Shown in pieces: positions 27,274 through 34,850 of a stretch of 64,000 nt of DNA. The position numbers and the translations under genes are program-made. Numbering within the stretch: the stretch's first letter is position 1; every line of letters begins with the position of its first letter. The stretch comes from Arenibaculum pallidiluteum (GTDB taxonomy: Bacteria > Pseudomonadota > Alphaproteobacteria > Azospirillales > Azospirillaceae), in NCBI RefSeq assembly GCF_017355985.1, contig NZ_JAFIQU010000005.1, positions 186,001-250,000 of the forward strand, read 5' to 3'. Under the pieces are notes generated by a model that was given only the letters and a program-made list of their open reading frames with translations, searched no databases and had not been told where the DNA came from.

Positions 27274-29313
27274 ATGGCATTCGCCGAGGCAGCCGATGCG
27301 CCGACCGCGGCCGCCATGGATGCGGTCGTCCTGAACAACCGGGTCGAGATTCTGCCCGGATCGCCCCTGCCTGCCCTGAACGCGCCCGGCGGACCGGCCT
27401 TCCTGGCCCGCGCCGTCCGCGACCGCAAGGCCGAGCTCTTCGCGATCGTCTGCACCAGCGGGCTTCCGCCCCGCACGGACATGCTGACCTCGCTGAAGAG
27501 CATCGAGACACAGTCGCTGATGCGCCTCCTGGACTGGGGCGTGATCGACTGGCCGGCCGACGGCCACCGGCGATTTGCCCTGATCTTCGAGCGCCCCTCG
27601 GGCCGCCGGGTCATGTCGGCCCTGTCCGAGACCATCGAGCCCATGGGCGAGGAGCGGGTCACCCGGCAGGTGATCCAGCCGCTCGCCGCGGCCCTGAAGG
27701 AGCTCGGCGTGCGCGGCATCGTGCATGGCGACGTGCGGCCCACCAATCTCTTCGTGCGCGACCAAGCCACCGGCGGCGTGATGCTGGGCGAGTGCATCTC
27801 GACGCTGCCCTCCTATACCCAGCCGGCGATCTTCCTGCCCATCGAGCGCGCCATGGCGCAGCCGGGCGGGCGCGGCGCAGGGAGCACCGCCGACGACCTC
27901 TACGCGCTCGGCGTCACGGCCCTCGTGATGCTGCTCGGCCGCAACCCGGCGCGGCAGCTCGACGACGAGGCGATGCTGCAGGCGAAGATCGAGAAGGGGA
28001 CCTACCCGGCGCTGGTCGGCACGATGCGCATCTCCCTCTCCATGATGGAGGTGCTGCGCGGCCTGCTCTCGGACGATGTGAAGCAGCGCTGGACGCTCAG
28101 CGACGTGGACATGTGGCTCTCGGGGCGCCGGCTCTCGCCGAAGCAGCCCCAGGTGCCGCGCAAGGGCGTGCGGCCCTTCGAGTTCCAGGACGGCGAGGCG
28201 TGGCACGCGCGCTCGCTGGGCCGCCTGCTGGCGCGTGCCCCCGGGGCGGCGGCCCTGCAGATCGACAGCGGCGAGCTGGACCGCTGGCTGCGCCGCAGCC
28301 TGGGCGACGAGGTGCGCGCCGAGGCGGTTCAGGGCGCGGTCGCGTCGGCAACGGCGGCGGGCAAGTCGGGCAGCTTCGAAGAACGGCTGGTGGCCCGCGT
28401 CTGCCTCGCGCTCGATCCGCCGGCACCGATCCGGTACAAGCAGCGCTCGGTCATGGTGGACGGGTTCGGCCATGCCATCGCCGAGGCCTTCGCCCTGGGC
28501 CAGAGCCCGCAGGCTCTCGGCGAGGCGATCGCGGCGCAGCTTCCGATGTTCTGGGTGAACGTCCAGCTCGAGGCGAAGGCCGAGTTCGTCCCGCTGATCC
28601 AGACCTTCGACCAGATGCGCTCCTATCTCGAGCGCCAGGGACTCGGCTTCGGAATCGAGCGCGTGCTCTACGAGCTGAATCCGACCATGGCCTGCATCAG
28701 CCCCATGGTGAAGGCCTTCCACGCCCAGTCGCCGCTGGAGCTGCTGCAGGCGCTGGACCAGGTGGCGACCCGCGTCGACCGCGGCAAGGAGCCCATCGAC
28801 CGGCATGTGGCCGGGTTCCTGGGCGCACGCTTCCGCAAGCTCGACGAGCGGCTGCTGTCGATTGCCGGAAACGGCGGCGAATCCGGGCGGCGGGTCACCG
28901 CGATCCTGAACATCCTGGGCGAGGTGCAGACCCGCTTCGGCCCGGCGAACCTGCCGAACCTCAGTGGCTGGCTCGCGACCATGGTCGAGCCCGCGCTGGA
29001 GCGGTTCCATTCGCGGCCGCGGCGCGAGAAGATGAAGGCCGATCTCGTGAAGGCCGCGCGCAGCGGGGACATCCGCCAGCTCCTGAAGCTGATCGACGAC
29101 CCCGAGGCGGTGCGCAAGGACGAGATGGGGTTCGCCGCCGCGAGGCGCGACTACGACCGCGCGGCCAAGGAAATTCAGCGCGCCGAGCGCGAGATCGAGA
29201 ACCGCCAGGAGACCGCCGACACGCTGGGCCGCCAGATCGCGGCCATGGTGTCGAGCGTGCTGGCGACGGTGGCGCTGGTCGGCATCGTCATCGTCTATTT
29301 GATGCGGCGATAG
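27274..29313 (+). CDS. membrane-anchored protein kinase-like protein, probable pseudokinase
   Basis: A 679-residue protein whose first about 270 residues follow a serine/threonine kinase fold. The catalytic-loop equivalent is IVHGDVRPTNLF (Asp and Asn kept) and the subdomain IX equivalent is GSTADDLYALGVTALVMLLG. The DFG metal-binding motif appears as GECIS, and no clear glycine-rich loop is visible, so phosphotransfer is doubtful. The central 300 residues are unassigned and helical. The C-terminus has a coiled stretch (EIQRAEREIENRQETADTLG) and one transmembrane helix ending in Arg-Arg, so the kinase-like part faces the cytoplasm. It is followed by a small membrane protein gene. Confidence 0.7.
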   Translation: MAFAEAADAPTAAAMDAVVLNNRVEILPGSPLPALNAPGGPAFLARAVRDRKAELFAIVCTSGLPPRTDMLTSLKSIETQSLMRLLDWGVIDWPADGHRRFALIFERPSGRRVMSALSETIEPMGEERVTRQVIQPLAAALKELGVRGIVHGDVRPTNLFVRDQATGGVMLGECISTLPSYTQPAIFLPIERAMAQPGGRGAGSTADDLYALGVTALVMLLGRNPARQLDDEAMLQAKIEKGTYPALVGTMRISLSMMEVLRGLLSDDVKQRWTLSDVDMWLSGRRLSPKQPQVPRKGVRPFEFQDGEAWHARSLGRLLARAPGAAALQIDSGELDRWLRRSLGDEVRAEAVQGAVASATAAGKSGSFEERLVARVCLALDPPAPIRYKQRSVMVDGFGHAIAEAFALGQSPQALGEAIAAQLPMFWVNVQLEAKAEFVPLIQTFDQMRSYLERQGLGFGIERVLYELNPTMACISPMVKAFHAQSPLELLQALDQVATRVDRGKEPIDRHVAGFLGARFRKLDERLLSIAGNGGESGRRVTAILNILGEVQTRFGPANLPNLSGWLATMVEPALERFHSRPRREKMKADLVKAARSGDIRQLLKLIDDPEAVRKDEMGFAAARRDYDRAAKEIQRAEREIENRQETADTLGRQIAAMVSSVLATVALVGIVIVYLMRR

Positions 29314-29376
29314 CCCGACCGGGCGCGGGAACGGGCGCAGGGCGCGCCGGGAACTGGGAAGCGGGGACGACGGGGC

Positions 29377-29865
29377 ATGGCGGCACGGGGCAGGCGGCGG
29401 AGCGGCGAGCGGGGCGGGCCGGTGACCCTGTTCCTGCTGATCGTGGTGCCGCTGTCGCTGATCTTCATGCCGACTGCCCTGGTCATCGGGGCGGGGCTGA
29501 TCCCCACGGCGGTGGCCTTTCTGATTGACCGCGATCCCGACAAGACGGCGCCCATGACGGTGGGCGCGGTGAACTTCGTCGGCGCGATGGCCTTCGTGAT
29601 CCAGCTCTGGCAGCGCGAGCACAGCCTCGCGGCCGCCCTGGCGATCCTCTCGAACCCGTTCGCCTGGGCCGGCATGTACGGTGCGGCGGCGCTGGGCTGG
29701 GGCATCTACTACGCGGTGCCGCCGATGGTCGCGGGCTTCTCGGCCATGAGGGCACAGGCGCGCATCGACAAGCTGCGCGAGCAGCAGGCCGCGCTGGTCG
29801 CGGAATGGGGCCCCGAGGTCAAGGGCGAGACGCCGCTCCAGCCCCAGCCGGCGGCCGAGGGCTGA
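29377..29865 (+). CDS. hypothetical multi-pass membrane protein
   Basis: A 162-residue protein with a basic N-terminus and about four hydrophobic segments (PVTLFLLIVVPLSLIFMPTA, LVIGAGLIPTAVAFLI, a third near GAVNFVGAMAFVIQL, and FAWAGMYGAAALGWGIYYAV), then a charged helical tail. No family was recognised. It begins 63 bp after the pseudokinase gene on the same strand, so the two may act together at the inner membrane. This is an inference from position only. Confidence 0.6.
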   Translation: MAARGRRRSGERGGPVTLFLLIVVPLSLIFMPTALVIGAGLIPTAVAFLIDRDPDKTAPMTVGAVNFVGAMAFVIQLWQREHSLAAALAILSNPFAWAGMYGAAALGWGIYYAVPPMVAGFSAMRAQARIDKLREQQAALVAEWGPEVKGETPLQPQPAAEG

Positions 29866-29904
29866 GCCGCCGGCGCCGGTCTCCGGGCCAGCGGCAGGGG
29901 CCGG

Positions 29905-30798
29905 TCAGAGCTCCTGGGCCAGACGCTGCTCGGTGGCCGCGTTGCGGATCGCCTTCTGCAGCTTCTCGAAGGCGCGGACCTCGATCTGGCGCACGCGCTC
30001 GCGGCTGATGCCGTATTTCTGCGACAGGTCCTCGAGCGTGGTCGGCTCGTCTCGCAGGCGCCGCTCCGTCAGGATGTGGCGCTCACGCTCGTTCAGGTCC
30101 TTCATGGCCTCGCGCAGCAGGACCTTGCGCTTGCCGAGCTCCTGCCGCTCGGCGAGCTGGATCTCCTGCGTCTCGGCCTCGTCGACCAGCCAGTCCTGCC
30201 ATTCGCCCTCGCTGTCGGCGCGCAGCGGCGCGTTCAGCGAGTGGTCGGGGCTGGCCAGGCGACGGTTCATGGAGATCACGTCGGATTCCGGCACGTCGAG
30301 CTTGGTGGCGATCGCGGTCACGTGCTCGGGCGACAGGTCGCCGTCGTCGATCGCCTGCATCTGGCCCTTGAGCTTGCGCAGGTTGAAGAACAGCTTCTTC
30401 TGCGCGGCCGTGGTGCCCATCTTCACCAGCGACCAGCTGTGCAGGATGTATTCCTGGATGGCGGCCCGGATCCACCACATCGCATAGGTGGCGAGGCGGA
30501 AGCCCTTGTCGGGGTCGAAGCGCTTGACCGCCTGCATCATGCCGACATTGCCCTCGGAGATCAGCTCCGAGACCGGCAGGCCGTAGCCGCGGTAGCCCAT
30601 GGCGATCTTGGCGACCAGGCGCAGATGGCTGGTCACCAGGCGATGGGCCGCATCGGTGTCGCCGGCCTCGCGCCAGGCCTTGGCAAGCATGTATTCCTCT
30701 TCCGGCTCCAGCATCGGGAATTTCCGGATCTCCTGGAGATAGCGCGCCAGGTTCGATTCGGAACTAATCACCGGTATGCTGGGGAGATTGCCAGCCAT
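29905..30798 (-). CDS. rpoH: RNA polymerase sigma factor sigma-32
   Basis: The heat-shock sigma factor directs RNA polymerase to chaperone and protease promoters. The 297-residue protein has region 2 (LVTSHLRLVAKIAMGYRGYG, then GMMQAVKRFDPDKGFRLATY and AMWWIRAAIQEYIL), the RpoH-box-like segment near KKLFFNLRKLKG, and region 4.2 (LEDLSQKYGISRERVRQIEV). I chose the ATG at 30798 (MAGNLPSIPVISSE), which gives the conserved N-terminus. The 140-bp leader up to rluD is unusually rich in inverted repeats, which could affect expression. Confidence 0.95.
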   Translation of the reverse strand: MAGNLPSIPVISSESNLARYLQEIRKFPMLEPEEEYMLAKAWREAGDTDAAHRLVTSHLRLVAKIAMGYRGYGLPVSELISEGNVGMMQAVKRFDPDKGFRLATYAMWWIRAAIQEYILHSWSLVKMGTTAAQKKLFFNLRKLKGQMQAIDDGDLSPEHVTAIATKLDVPESDVISMNRRLASPDHSLNAPLRADSEGEWQDWLVDEAETQEIQLAERQELGKRKVLLREAMKDLNERERHILTERRLRDEPTTLEDLSQKYGISRERVRQIEVRAFEKLQKAIRNAATEQRLAQEL

Positions 30799-30818
30799 CC
30801 TCTTCGTCCTCTTCCGGC

Positions 30819-30834
30819 GGCCCCGCGCGGGGCC
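30819..30834 (-). promoter_or_regulatory. perfect palindrome in the rpoH leader
   Basis: GGCCCCGCGCGGGGCC is a perfect 16-bp palindrome 21 bp upstream of the rpoH start. Another stem (CCCCCG/CGGGGG, around 30847-30863) lies upstream of it. They could fold the messenger near the ribosome-binding site. Confidence 0.4.
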
Positions 30835-30940
30835 CGCCAATGCTGTCCCCCGGCTTTCGGGGGCGGGCCGCCGACGGCCCGGGGATCATCATCTCGCTCT
30901 AAACATATCATAACCGACCAGTAGGGTCGGGTATAGGTCT

Positions 30941-32062
30941 TTAAAGGCGTTCTAAGGTGCGGAGGAGGTCCTCCATGTCCGCCGGGACGGGGCTCTCGAA
31001 CGACATGGCGGTGCCGGTCCGCGGATGCACGAAGCGCAGCTTTGCAGCGTGCAGGGCCTGTCTTCCGAAGGAAACAAGGGCTTCCGTGGCCGGTTCCGGC
31101 AGCCCGCGGGCGCGGATGGCCGAGGCCCGACCCGTTCTTCCGCCATAGACGGGATCGCCCACGAGCGGATGGCCGATATGCGCCATATGCACGCGAATCT
31201 GGTGGGTCCGCCCGGTCATCAGCGTGCATTCCACCAGCGCGGCGGCGAGACGGAAACCCCGGATCACGGCATAGCGCGTCAGCGCCGGCTTGCCCGTGCC
31301 CTCTCGCACCACCGCCATGCGCTTGCGATCCTGGGGCGAGCGGCCGATGGGCGCCTCGACCTCGCCCCGGGGTGGCGAGGGCAGGCCGTACACCAGGGCC
31401 AGATAGGTGCGGCTGAGGCTGCGGTCGGCGAACTGTGCCGACAGGCCGGCATGGGCCTCGGCCGTCTTGGCGACCACAATCAGCCCGCTGGTGTCCTTGT
31501 CGAGCCTATGGACGATCCCTGGCCGGCGCACGCCGCCGATCCCAGAGAGCGAGGACCCGCAATGGTGCAGCAGCGCGTTCACCAGCGTGCCCCGCGGGTT
31601 CCCGGCCGCGGGATGCACGACGAGCCCGGCGGGCTTGTCGATCACCAGCAGGTCCTCGTCCTCATGGACGATCCGAAGCGGGATGTCCTCGGGCTCGGGC
31701 AGGGCCGCCTCGGGCTCGGGGACCTCGATCTCGACGGCTTGGCCGGGCTTTACCCGGCGTGACGCCTCGGCTAGGGTCCGGCCGTCCAGGGACACCATTC
31801 CCTGGTCCAGCAACGCTTTGAGGCGCGAGCGCGAGAGGCCGGGGAAGGCGCCGGCGAGGGCCTTGTCGAGGCGCATGCCCGCTGCGTCGGCCGTGACCGT
31901 CCAGGCGAGTCGCCCTGCAGGCGCCGCCAGGTCGGCAGCGCCGCAGGGCTCCCCGTCGTCGAGCAGCTCGTCCTCGAACCCGTCGATCTCGGCGTCGTCG
32001 AACTCGGCGCCGGGTCCCTCTCCGTACCCGTCCCGCGCCCCGCCGGGGCGTTCCGTCACCAC
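30941..32062 (-). CDS. rluD: 23S rRNA pseudouridine synthase (RluD family)
   Basis: RluD-type enzymes convert uridines of helix 69 in 23S rRNA to pseudouridine. The about 373-residue protein has an acidic N-terminal stretch, an S4-like domain (RLDKALAGAFPGLSRSRLKA), then the catalytic motif GIVHRLDKDTSGLIVVAKT with the nucleophilic Asp, RTYLALVYG and MTGRTHQIRVHMAHIGHPLVGD. The start is one of two adjacent GTG codons (32062 or 32059) after a GGAGGAGAGGA site. The frame is open much further upstream, but only across the divergent ltaE gene. rpoH follows on the same strand. Confidence 0.92.
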   Translation of the reverse strand: MVTERPGGARDGYGEGPGAEFDDAEIDGFEDELLDDGEPCGAADLAAPAGRLAWTVTADAAGMRLDKALAGAFPGLSRSRLKALLDQGMVSLDGRTLAEASRRVKPGQAVEIEVPEPEAALPEPEDIPLRIVHEDEDLLVIDKPAGLVVHPAAGNPRGTLVNALLHHCGSSLSGIGGVRRPGIVHRLDKDTSGLIVVAKTAEAHAGLSAQFADRSLSRTYLALVYGLPSPPRGEVEAPIGRSPQDRKRMAVVREGTGKPALTRYAVIRGFRLAAALVECTLMTGRTHQIRVHMAHIGHPLVGDPVYGGRTGRASAIRARGLPEPATEALVSFGRQALHAAKLRFVHPRTGTAMSFESPVPADMEDLLRTLERL

Positions 32063-32092
32063 CCTGTCCTCTCCTCCGAAGGCCGCAGCACC

Positions 32093-33172
32093 ATGATTTT
32101 CACCAGCGACAACGTGACCGGCGCCGCCCCCGAGATCCTGGAGGCGCTGACCCGCGCCATGACGTCGGGCGCCATGCCGTCCTACGGCGCGGATCCGGTC
32201 ACGGCGGGGTTGGAGCGGCGCCTGGCCGATCTCTTCGAGACCGAGGTCGCGGTCTTCCCCGTGGCCACCGGCTCGGCCGCCAACTCCCTCGCCCTGGCGA
32301 CGCTGACGCCGCCCTATGGTGCGGTCTACTGCCATCATGAGGCTCACATCAACACCGACGAATGTGGCGCTCCTGAGGCCTTCACCGGCGGGGCCAAGCT
32401 GATCGGGCTGCCGGGCGAAGGCGGGAAGATCGCCGCCGCCACGCTGGAGGCGGCCTTGGCCAGGGCGCCCTTCGGCTTCGTGCATGCGGTGCAGCCGACG
32501 GTGCTGAGCCTGACCCAGGCGACGGAGGCGGGCACGATCTACACCCCGGCCGAGGTGGCGGCGCTTTCCGCCATCGCGCGCGAGCGGGGCCTTGCCGTGC
32601 ACATGGACGGCGCACGCTTCGCCAATGCCGTCGCCCGGCTGGGCTGCAGTCCGGCCGAACTGACCTGGAAGGCGGGGGTGGACGTCCTCAGCTTCGGCGC
32701 CACCAAGAACGGGGCCCTGGCGGCCGAGGCGGTGGTGTTCTTCGGCGGCGATGCGACGGGCGGCGCGGGCGCGAATGGAGTCGCGCCGTTGAAGGAGCGC
32801 GCCCGCGAGTTCGGCTACCGGCGCAAGCGCGGCGGGCATCTCTTCTCGAAGATGCGCGTGATCTCGGCCCAGCTCGACGCCTATGTGGCGGACGGGCTGT
32901 GGTTGCGCCTCGCCGGCCATGCCAACGCGATGGCCGACAGGCTGGCCGCCGGCCTGGCGCGGGTGCCGGGCACCTCGCTGCGCGATCCCGTGCAGGCCAA
33001 CGAGATCTTCGTGAGCCTGCCGGAGCCCGTGACCGCCGGCCTTCTGGAAAAGGGCTACCAGTTCTACCGCTGGGACGGCCCGGTGGTGCGCCTGGTGACC
33101 TCGTGGGAGACCCGCCCGGAGGCGGTGGATGCCCTGGTCGCCGATGCGCTGGCGCTGGCCGGCAGGGCCTGA
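32093..33172 (+). CDS. ltaE: low-specificity L-threonine aldolase
   Basis: A 359-residue fold-type I PLP enzyme that cleaves threonine/allo-threonine to glycine and acetaldehyde. Landmarks are FTSDNVTGAAPEILEAL at the N-terminus, FPVATGSAANSLALATL, AVYCHHEAHINTDECGAPE, VHMDGARFANAVARLG, and the PLP lysine in LSFGATKNGALAAEAVVFF. Its start is 30 bp from the divergent rluD start, so the two promoters must overlap. Cleavage of threonine to glycine is metabolically close to the serine pathway encoded upstream but not linked in an operon. Confidence 0.93.
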   Translation: MIFTSDNVTGAAPEILEALTRAMTSGAMPSYGADPVTAGLERRLADLFETEVAVFPVATGSAANSLALATLTPPYGAVYCHHEAHINTDECGAPEAFTGGAKLIGLPGEGGKIAAATLEAALARAPFGFVHAVQPTVLSLTQATEAGTIYTPAEVAALSAIARERGLAVHMDGARFANAVARLGCSPAELTWKAGVDVLSFGATKNGALAAEAVVFFGGDATGGAGANGVAPLKERAREFGYRRKRGGHLFSKMRVISAQLDAYVADGLWLRLAGHANAMADRLAAGLARVPGTSLRDPVQANEIFVSLPEPVTAGLLEKGYQFYRWDGPVVRLVTSWETRPEAVDALVADALALAGRA

Positions 33173-33228
33173 GGACAGGGACGCTCCCCGGTCTTCCGTG
33201 CCGGCGGAAAACACCGTGAACAGGGCTC

Positions 33229-33261
33229 GCCCCTTCCCGGCCTGTCGGCCTGGGAAGGGGC
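33229..33261. terminator. bidirectional hairpin between ltaE and secreted paralogues
   Basis: Arms GCCCCTTCCC (33229-33238) and GGGAAGGGGC (33252-33261) extend inward through GGCC/GGCC with one bulged T. This long stem sits between convergent gene ends and probably serves both. Confidence 0.65.
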
Positions 33262-33287
33262 GCTGGACCACGTGCATCGGGGCACCG

Positions 33288-33629
33288 TCAGTTGGCGTAG
33301 GCGCGGCTGAAGTCGGTTTCGCCGAAGGCCATCTCGGAGGCGGCGGGCTGCCCGCCGGCGATCTGGACCCAGTCCTGGCCCGAGAGGTTGTCGTAGATGG
33401 GATCGACCGCGGCTTCGCCGGAAACCAGCGAACGGAAGCCCTGCGCGCTGCGGCCGGCCTCCTGGCGCACCGCGACCGGCGCCGGGCCCTGCGGGTTCGG
33501 CTGGGCGCCGAAGGAGACGAGGTCGGAGGAGCCGTGGAACTGGTTCACGCCGGGGTTGCCTTCGCCGGCGAAGGCCGGGGCGGCGGACAGGATGCCGATC
33601 AGGGCGGCGGCGATGGACAGCGTCTTCAT
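33288..33629 (-). CDS. small secreted protein, tandem paralogue B
   Basis: A 113-residue protein with a clean Sec signal peptide (KTLSIAAALIGILSAAPAFA, cleavage after Ala near residue 21). The mature part begins GEGNPGVNQFHGSS and ends ETDFSRAYAN. The neighbouring gene upstream encodes a paralogue with the same signal-peptide pattern, the NQFHGSS and AAVDP.YDNLS blocks, and the same last ten residues. No catalytic residues or known family were recognised. It is probably periplasmic and co-transcribed with its paralogue. A terminator hairpin lies downstream. Confidence 0.7.
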   Translation of the reverse strand: MKTLSIAAALIGILSAAPAFAGEGNPGVNQFHGSSDLVSFGAQPNPQGPAPVAVRQEAGRSAQGFRSLVSGEAAVDPIYDNLSGQDWVQIAGGQPAASEMAFGETDFSRAYAN

Positions 33630-33706
33630 GGTCGGGGTTCCTTTCGGGTCTGGCTGGTTGGGTGGTCGGTGGGTTCGGCTGGCTGGATGCTCGGCAGGGC
33701 CGGCGG

Positions 33707-34054
33707 TCAGTTGGCGTAGGCGCGGCTGAAGTCGGTCTCGCTGGAAGCCATCGCGGAGGCGGCGGGCTGCCCGGCGGTGGCGATGACCAGGCCCTGGGCC
33801 GAGAGGTTGTCGTAGAGCGGGTCGACCGCGGCCTCGCCCCAGACCAGGGCCTTGTCGGCCAGGCCGGGCCTGCCGGCGTCCTGGCGGACGGCGACGGAGC
33901 CGGTCTCGGCCCGGGCGCTCGGCTGGGCGCCGTAGGAGACGAGAGTGCTGGAGCCGTGGAACTGGTTGGTGCCGGCGCTGCCTTCGCCATTGGCCAGGGC
34001 GGGGGCGGCGGCGAGGATGCCGATCAGGGCGGCGGCGAGGGTCAGGGTCTTCAT
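33707..34054 (-). CDS. small secreted protein, tandem paralogue A
   Basis: A 115-residue protein with a Sec signal peptide (KTLTLAAALIGILAAAPALA) followed by NGEGSAGTNQFHGSSTLVS. Shared blocks with the downstream paralogue include NQFHGSS, VAVRQ.AGR, GEAAVDP.YDNLS, GQPAAS.MA..ETDFSRAYAN. The spacing between the two genes is 77 bp, and the duplication includes the 5' untranslated stretches, which are also alike. Function is unknown. The composition (Asn, Gln, Ser) and size suggest a periplasmic or exported structural or stress protein. Confidence 0.7.
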   Translation of the reverse strand: MKTLTLAAALIGILAAAPALANGEGSAGTNQFHGSSTLVSYGAQPSARAETGSVAVRQDAGRPGLADKALVWGEAAVDPLYDNLSAQGLVIATAGQPAASAMASSETDFSRAYAN

Positions 34055-34464
34055 GGCGTGGGCTCCTTTGCTGTTTGGGTGGTTGGGTTGGTGTCGCTTG
34101 GGTGTGTGTTGGCGTCCCGTGCTGGGGTGAGAGGACCATCTCATACGATCAGATCGTGCGCGATGTATAATCCTGCAACCCTGCTGCGCGCCGGACGCGA
34201 TCGCGATTAAATCGCGTGCGTGATAAAGGGAGCAGTTTGCCCAGAGGCTCGTCTGCGGGCGGGATCTCCCGGCGACAGGTGGCGTGTACGCGCCGGTTGG
34301 TCAGGCATCAGGGCAGGGCGGGAAGACCCATGCCCGTAAGACGCAGCAAGCTTCTCTGCCGTCGCGAACCGCATCGGCGGTTCCGCCGGTGCCCTGCGCA
34401 GCAGGGGAGATGGGTGACGGCGCACGGCCGTGGCGCGACCTGCCGCGGAGATCCAAGAAAAGGC
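34055..34464. other. 410-bp region between secreted paralogue A and the tRNA promoter
   Basis: No gene is supported. It contains a 13-bp perfect palindrome ACGATCAGATCGT (34145-34157) in the presumed promoter region of the leftward paralogue genes, a TATAAT hexamer (34166-34171, no matching -35), and a second palindrome CGCGATTAAATCGCG (34202-34216). The rest is ordinary sequence. Confidence 0.5.
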
Positions 34465-34493
34465 TTGAATGCCCCGAACCCGCTGGCTATATC
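34465..34493 (+). promoter_or_regulatory. probable promoter of tRNA-Glu
   Basis: TTGAAT (34465-34470) and TATATC (34488-34493) are separated by 17 bp and lie 20 bp upstream of the tRNA 5' end. Spacing and position fit a sigma-70-type promoter. Confidence 0.5.
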
Positions 34494-34512
34494 AGCGCCC
34501 ACGCACGGCCTC

Positions 34513-34588
34513 GTCCCCTTCGTCTAGAGGCCTAGGACACCGCCCTCTCACGGCGGTAACAGGGGTTCGAATCCCCTAGGGGACGCCA
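34513..34588 (+). tRNA. tRNA-Glu (anticodon CTC)
   Basis: A full cloverleaf can be drawn. The acceptor stem pairs GTCCCCT (34513-34519) with AGGGGAC (34578-34584). The anticodon arm contains CCGCCCTCTCACGGCGG with anticodon CTC, and the T arm contains AGGGGTTCGAATCCCCT. Discriminator G and an encoded CCA (34586-34588) follow. The gene is the last chromosomal feature before prophage DNA, and its 3' end is the likely integration site. Confidence 0.97.
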
Positions 34589-34616
34589 CTCAAAGCCTAG
34601 AGTTTCTGCCGTTTCC

Positions 34617-34646
34617 AGCCCCGCCATCGAGCGGGGCTTTGCTTTT
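34617..34646 (+). terminator. intrinsic terminator of tRNA-Glu
   Basis: Stem AGCCCCGC (34617-34624) with GCGGGGCT (34631-34638), 6-nt loop, followed by TTGCTTTT. Confidence 0.75.
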
Positions 34647-34647
34647 C

Positions 34648-34667
34648 TGTCCAGTATTTGTCCAGTA
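34648..34667 (+). repeat. tandem TGTCCAGTA repeats beside the tRNA
   Basis: Two copies of TGTCCAGTA (34648-34656 and 34659-34667) start exactly 11 bp apart, about one helical turn. Short direct repeats of this kind beside an integration site are candidate integrase or excisionase arm sites. The function is inferred from position. Confidence 0.45.
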
Positions 34668-34709
34668 CGCGGGCGCGAGAGAGCCCATGATACGGGGCGG
34701 CACGTAGCG

Positions 34710-34724
34710 TCACGGGACGCACTC
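34710..34724 (+). repeat. 15-bp direct repeat, left copy
   Basis: TCACGGGACGCACTC here is repeated exactly at 35837-35851. The two copies bracket the WYL/TerB-like gene, and flanking bases do not match. This is consistent with insertion of that gene or deletion-prone cargo. Confidence 0.7.
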
Positions 34725-34850
34725 CATGCGGGATCTGACCGTCGCCTGTTGCGGCAGCGAGCCAGGCAAGGGGGGGCTCAGTCGCAACGATTCGTTGCCG
34801 CCCACAACGCAGCAGGCGTAGCCTCCTAAAAAAGCTCGGGAGGGAACGTC

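Noticed and set aside
25639..29622. Very long leftward open frame (over 1,300 codons) opposite hisZ, purA and the pseudokinase gene
   Set aside because: It is the antisense shadow of three confident genes in high-GC DNA; the product is low-complexity His/Arg/Gly/Asp-rich and has no family features.
32063..33277. Leftward extension of rluD across ltaE
   Set aside because: The upstream frame is antisense to ltaE. The GTG pair at 32059-32062 has a good ribosome-binding site and gives the family length.
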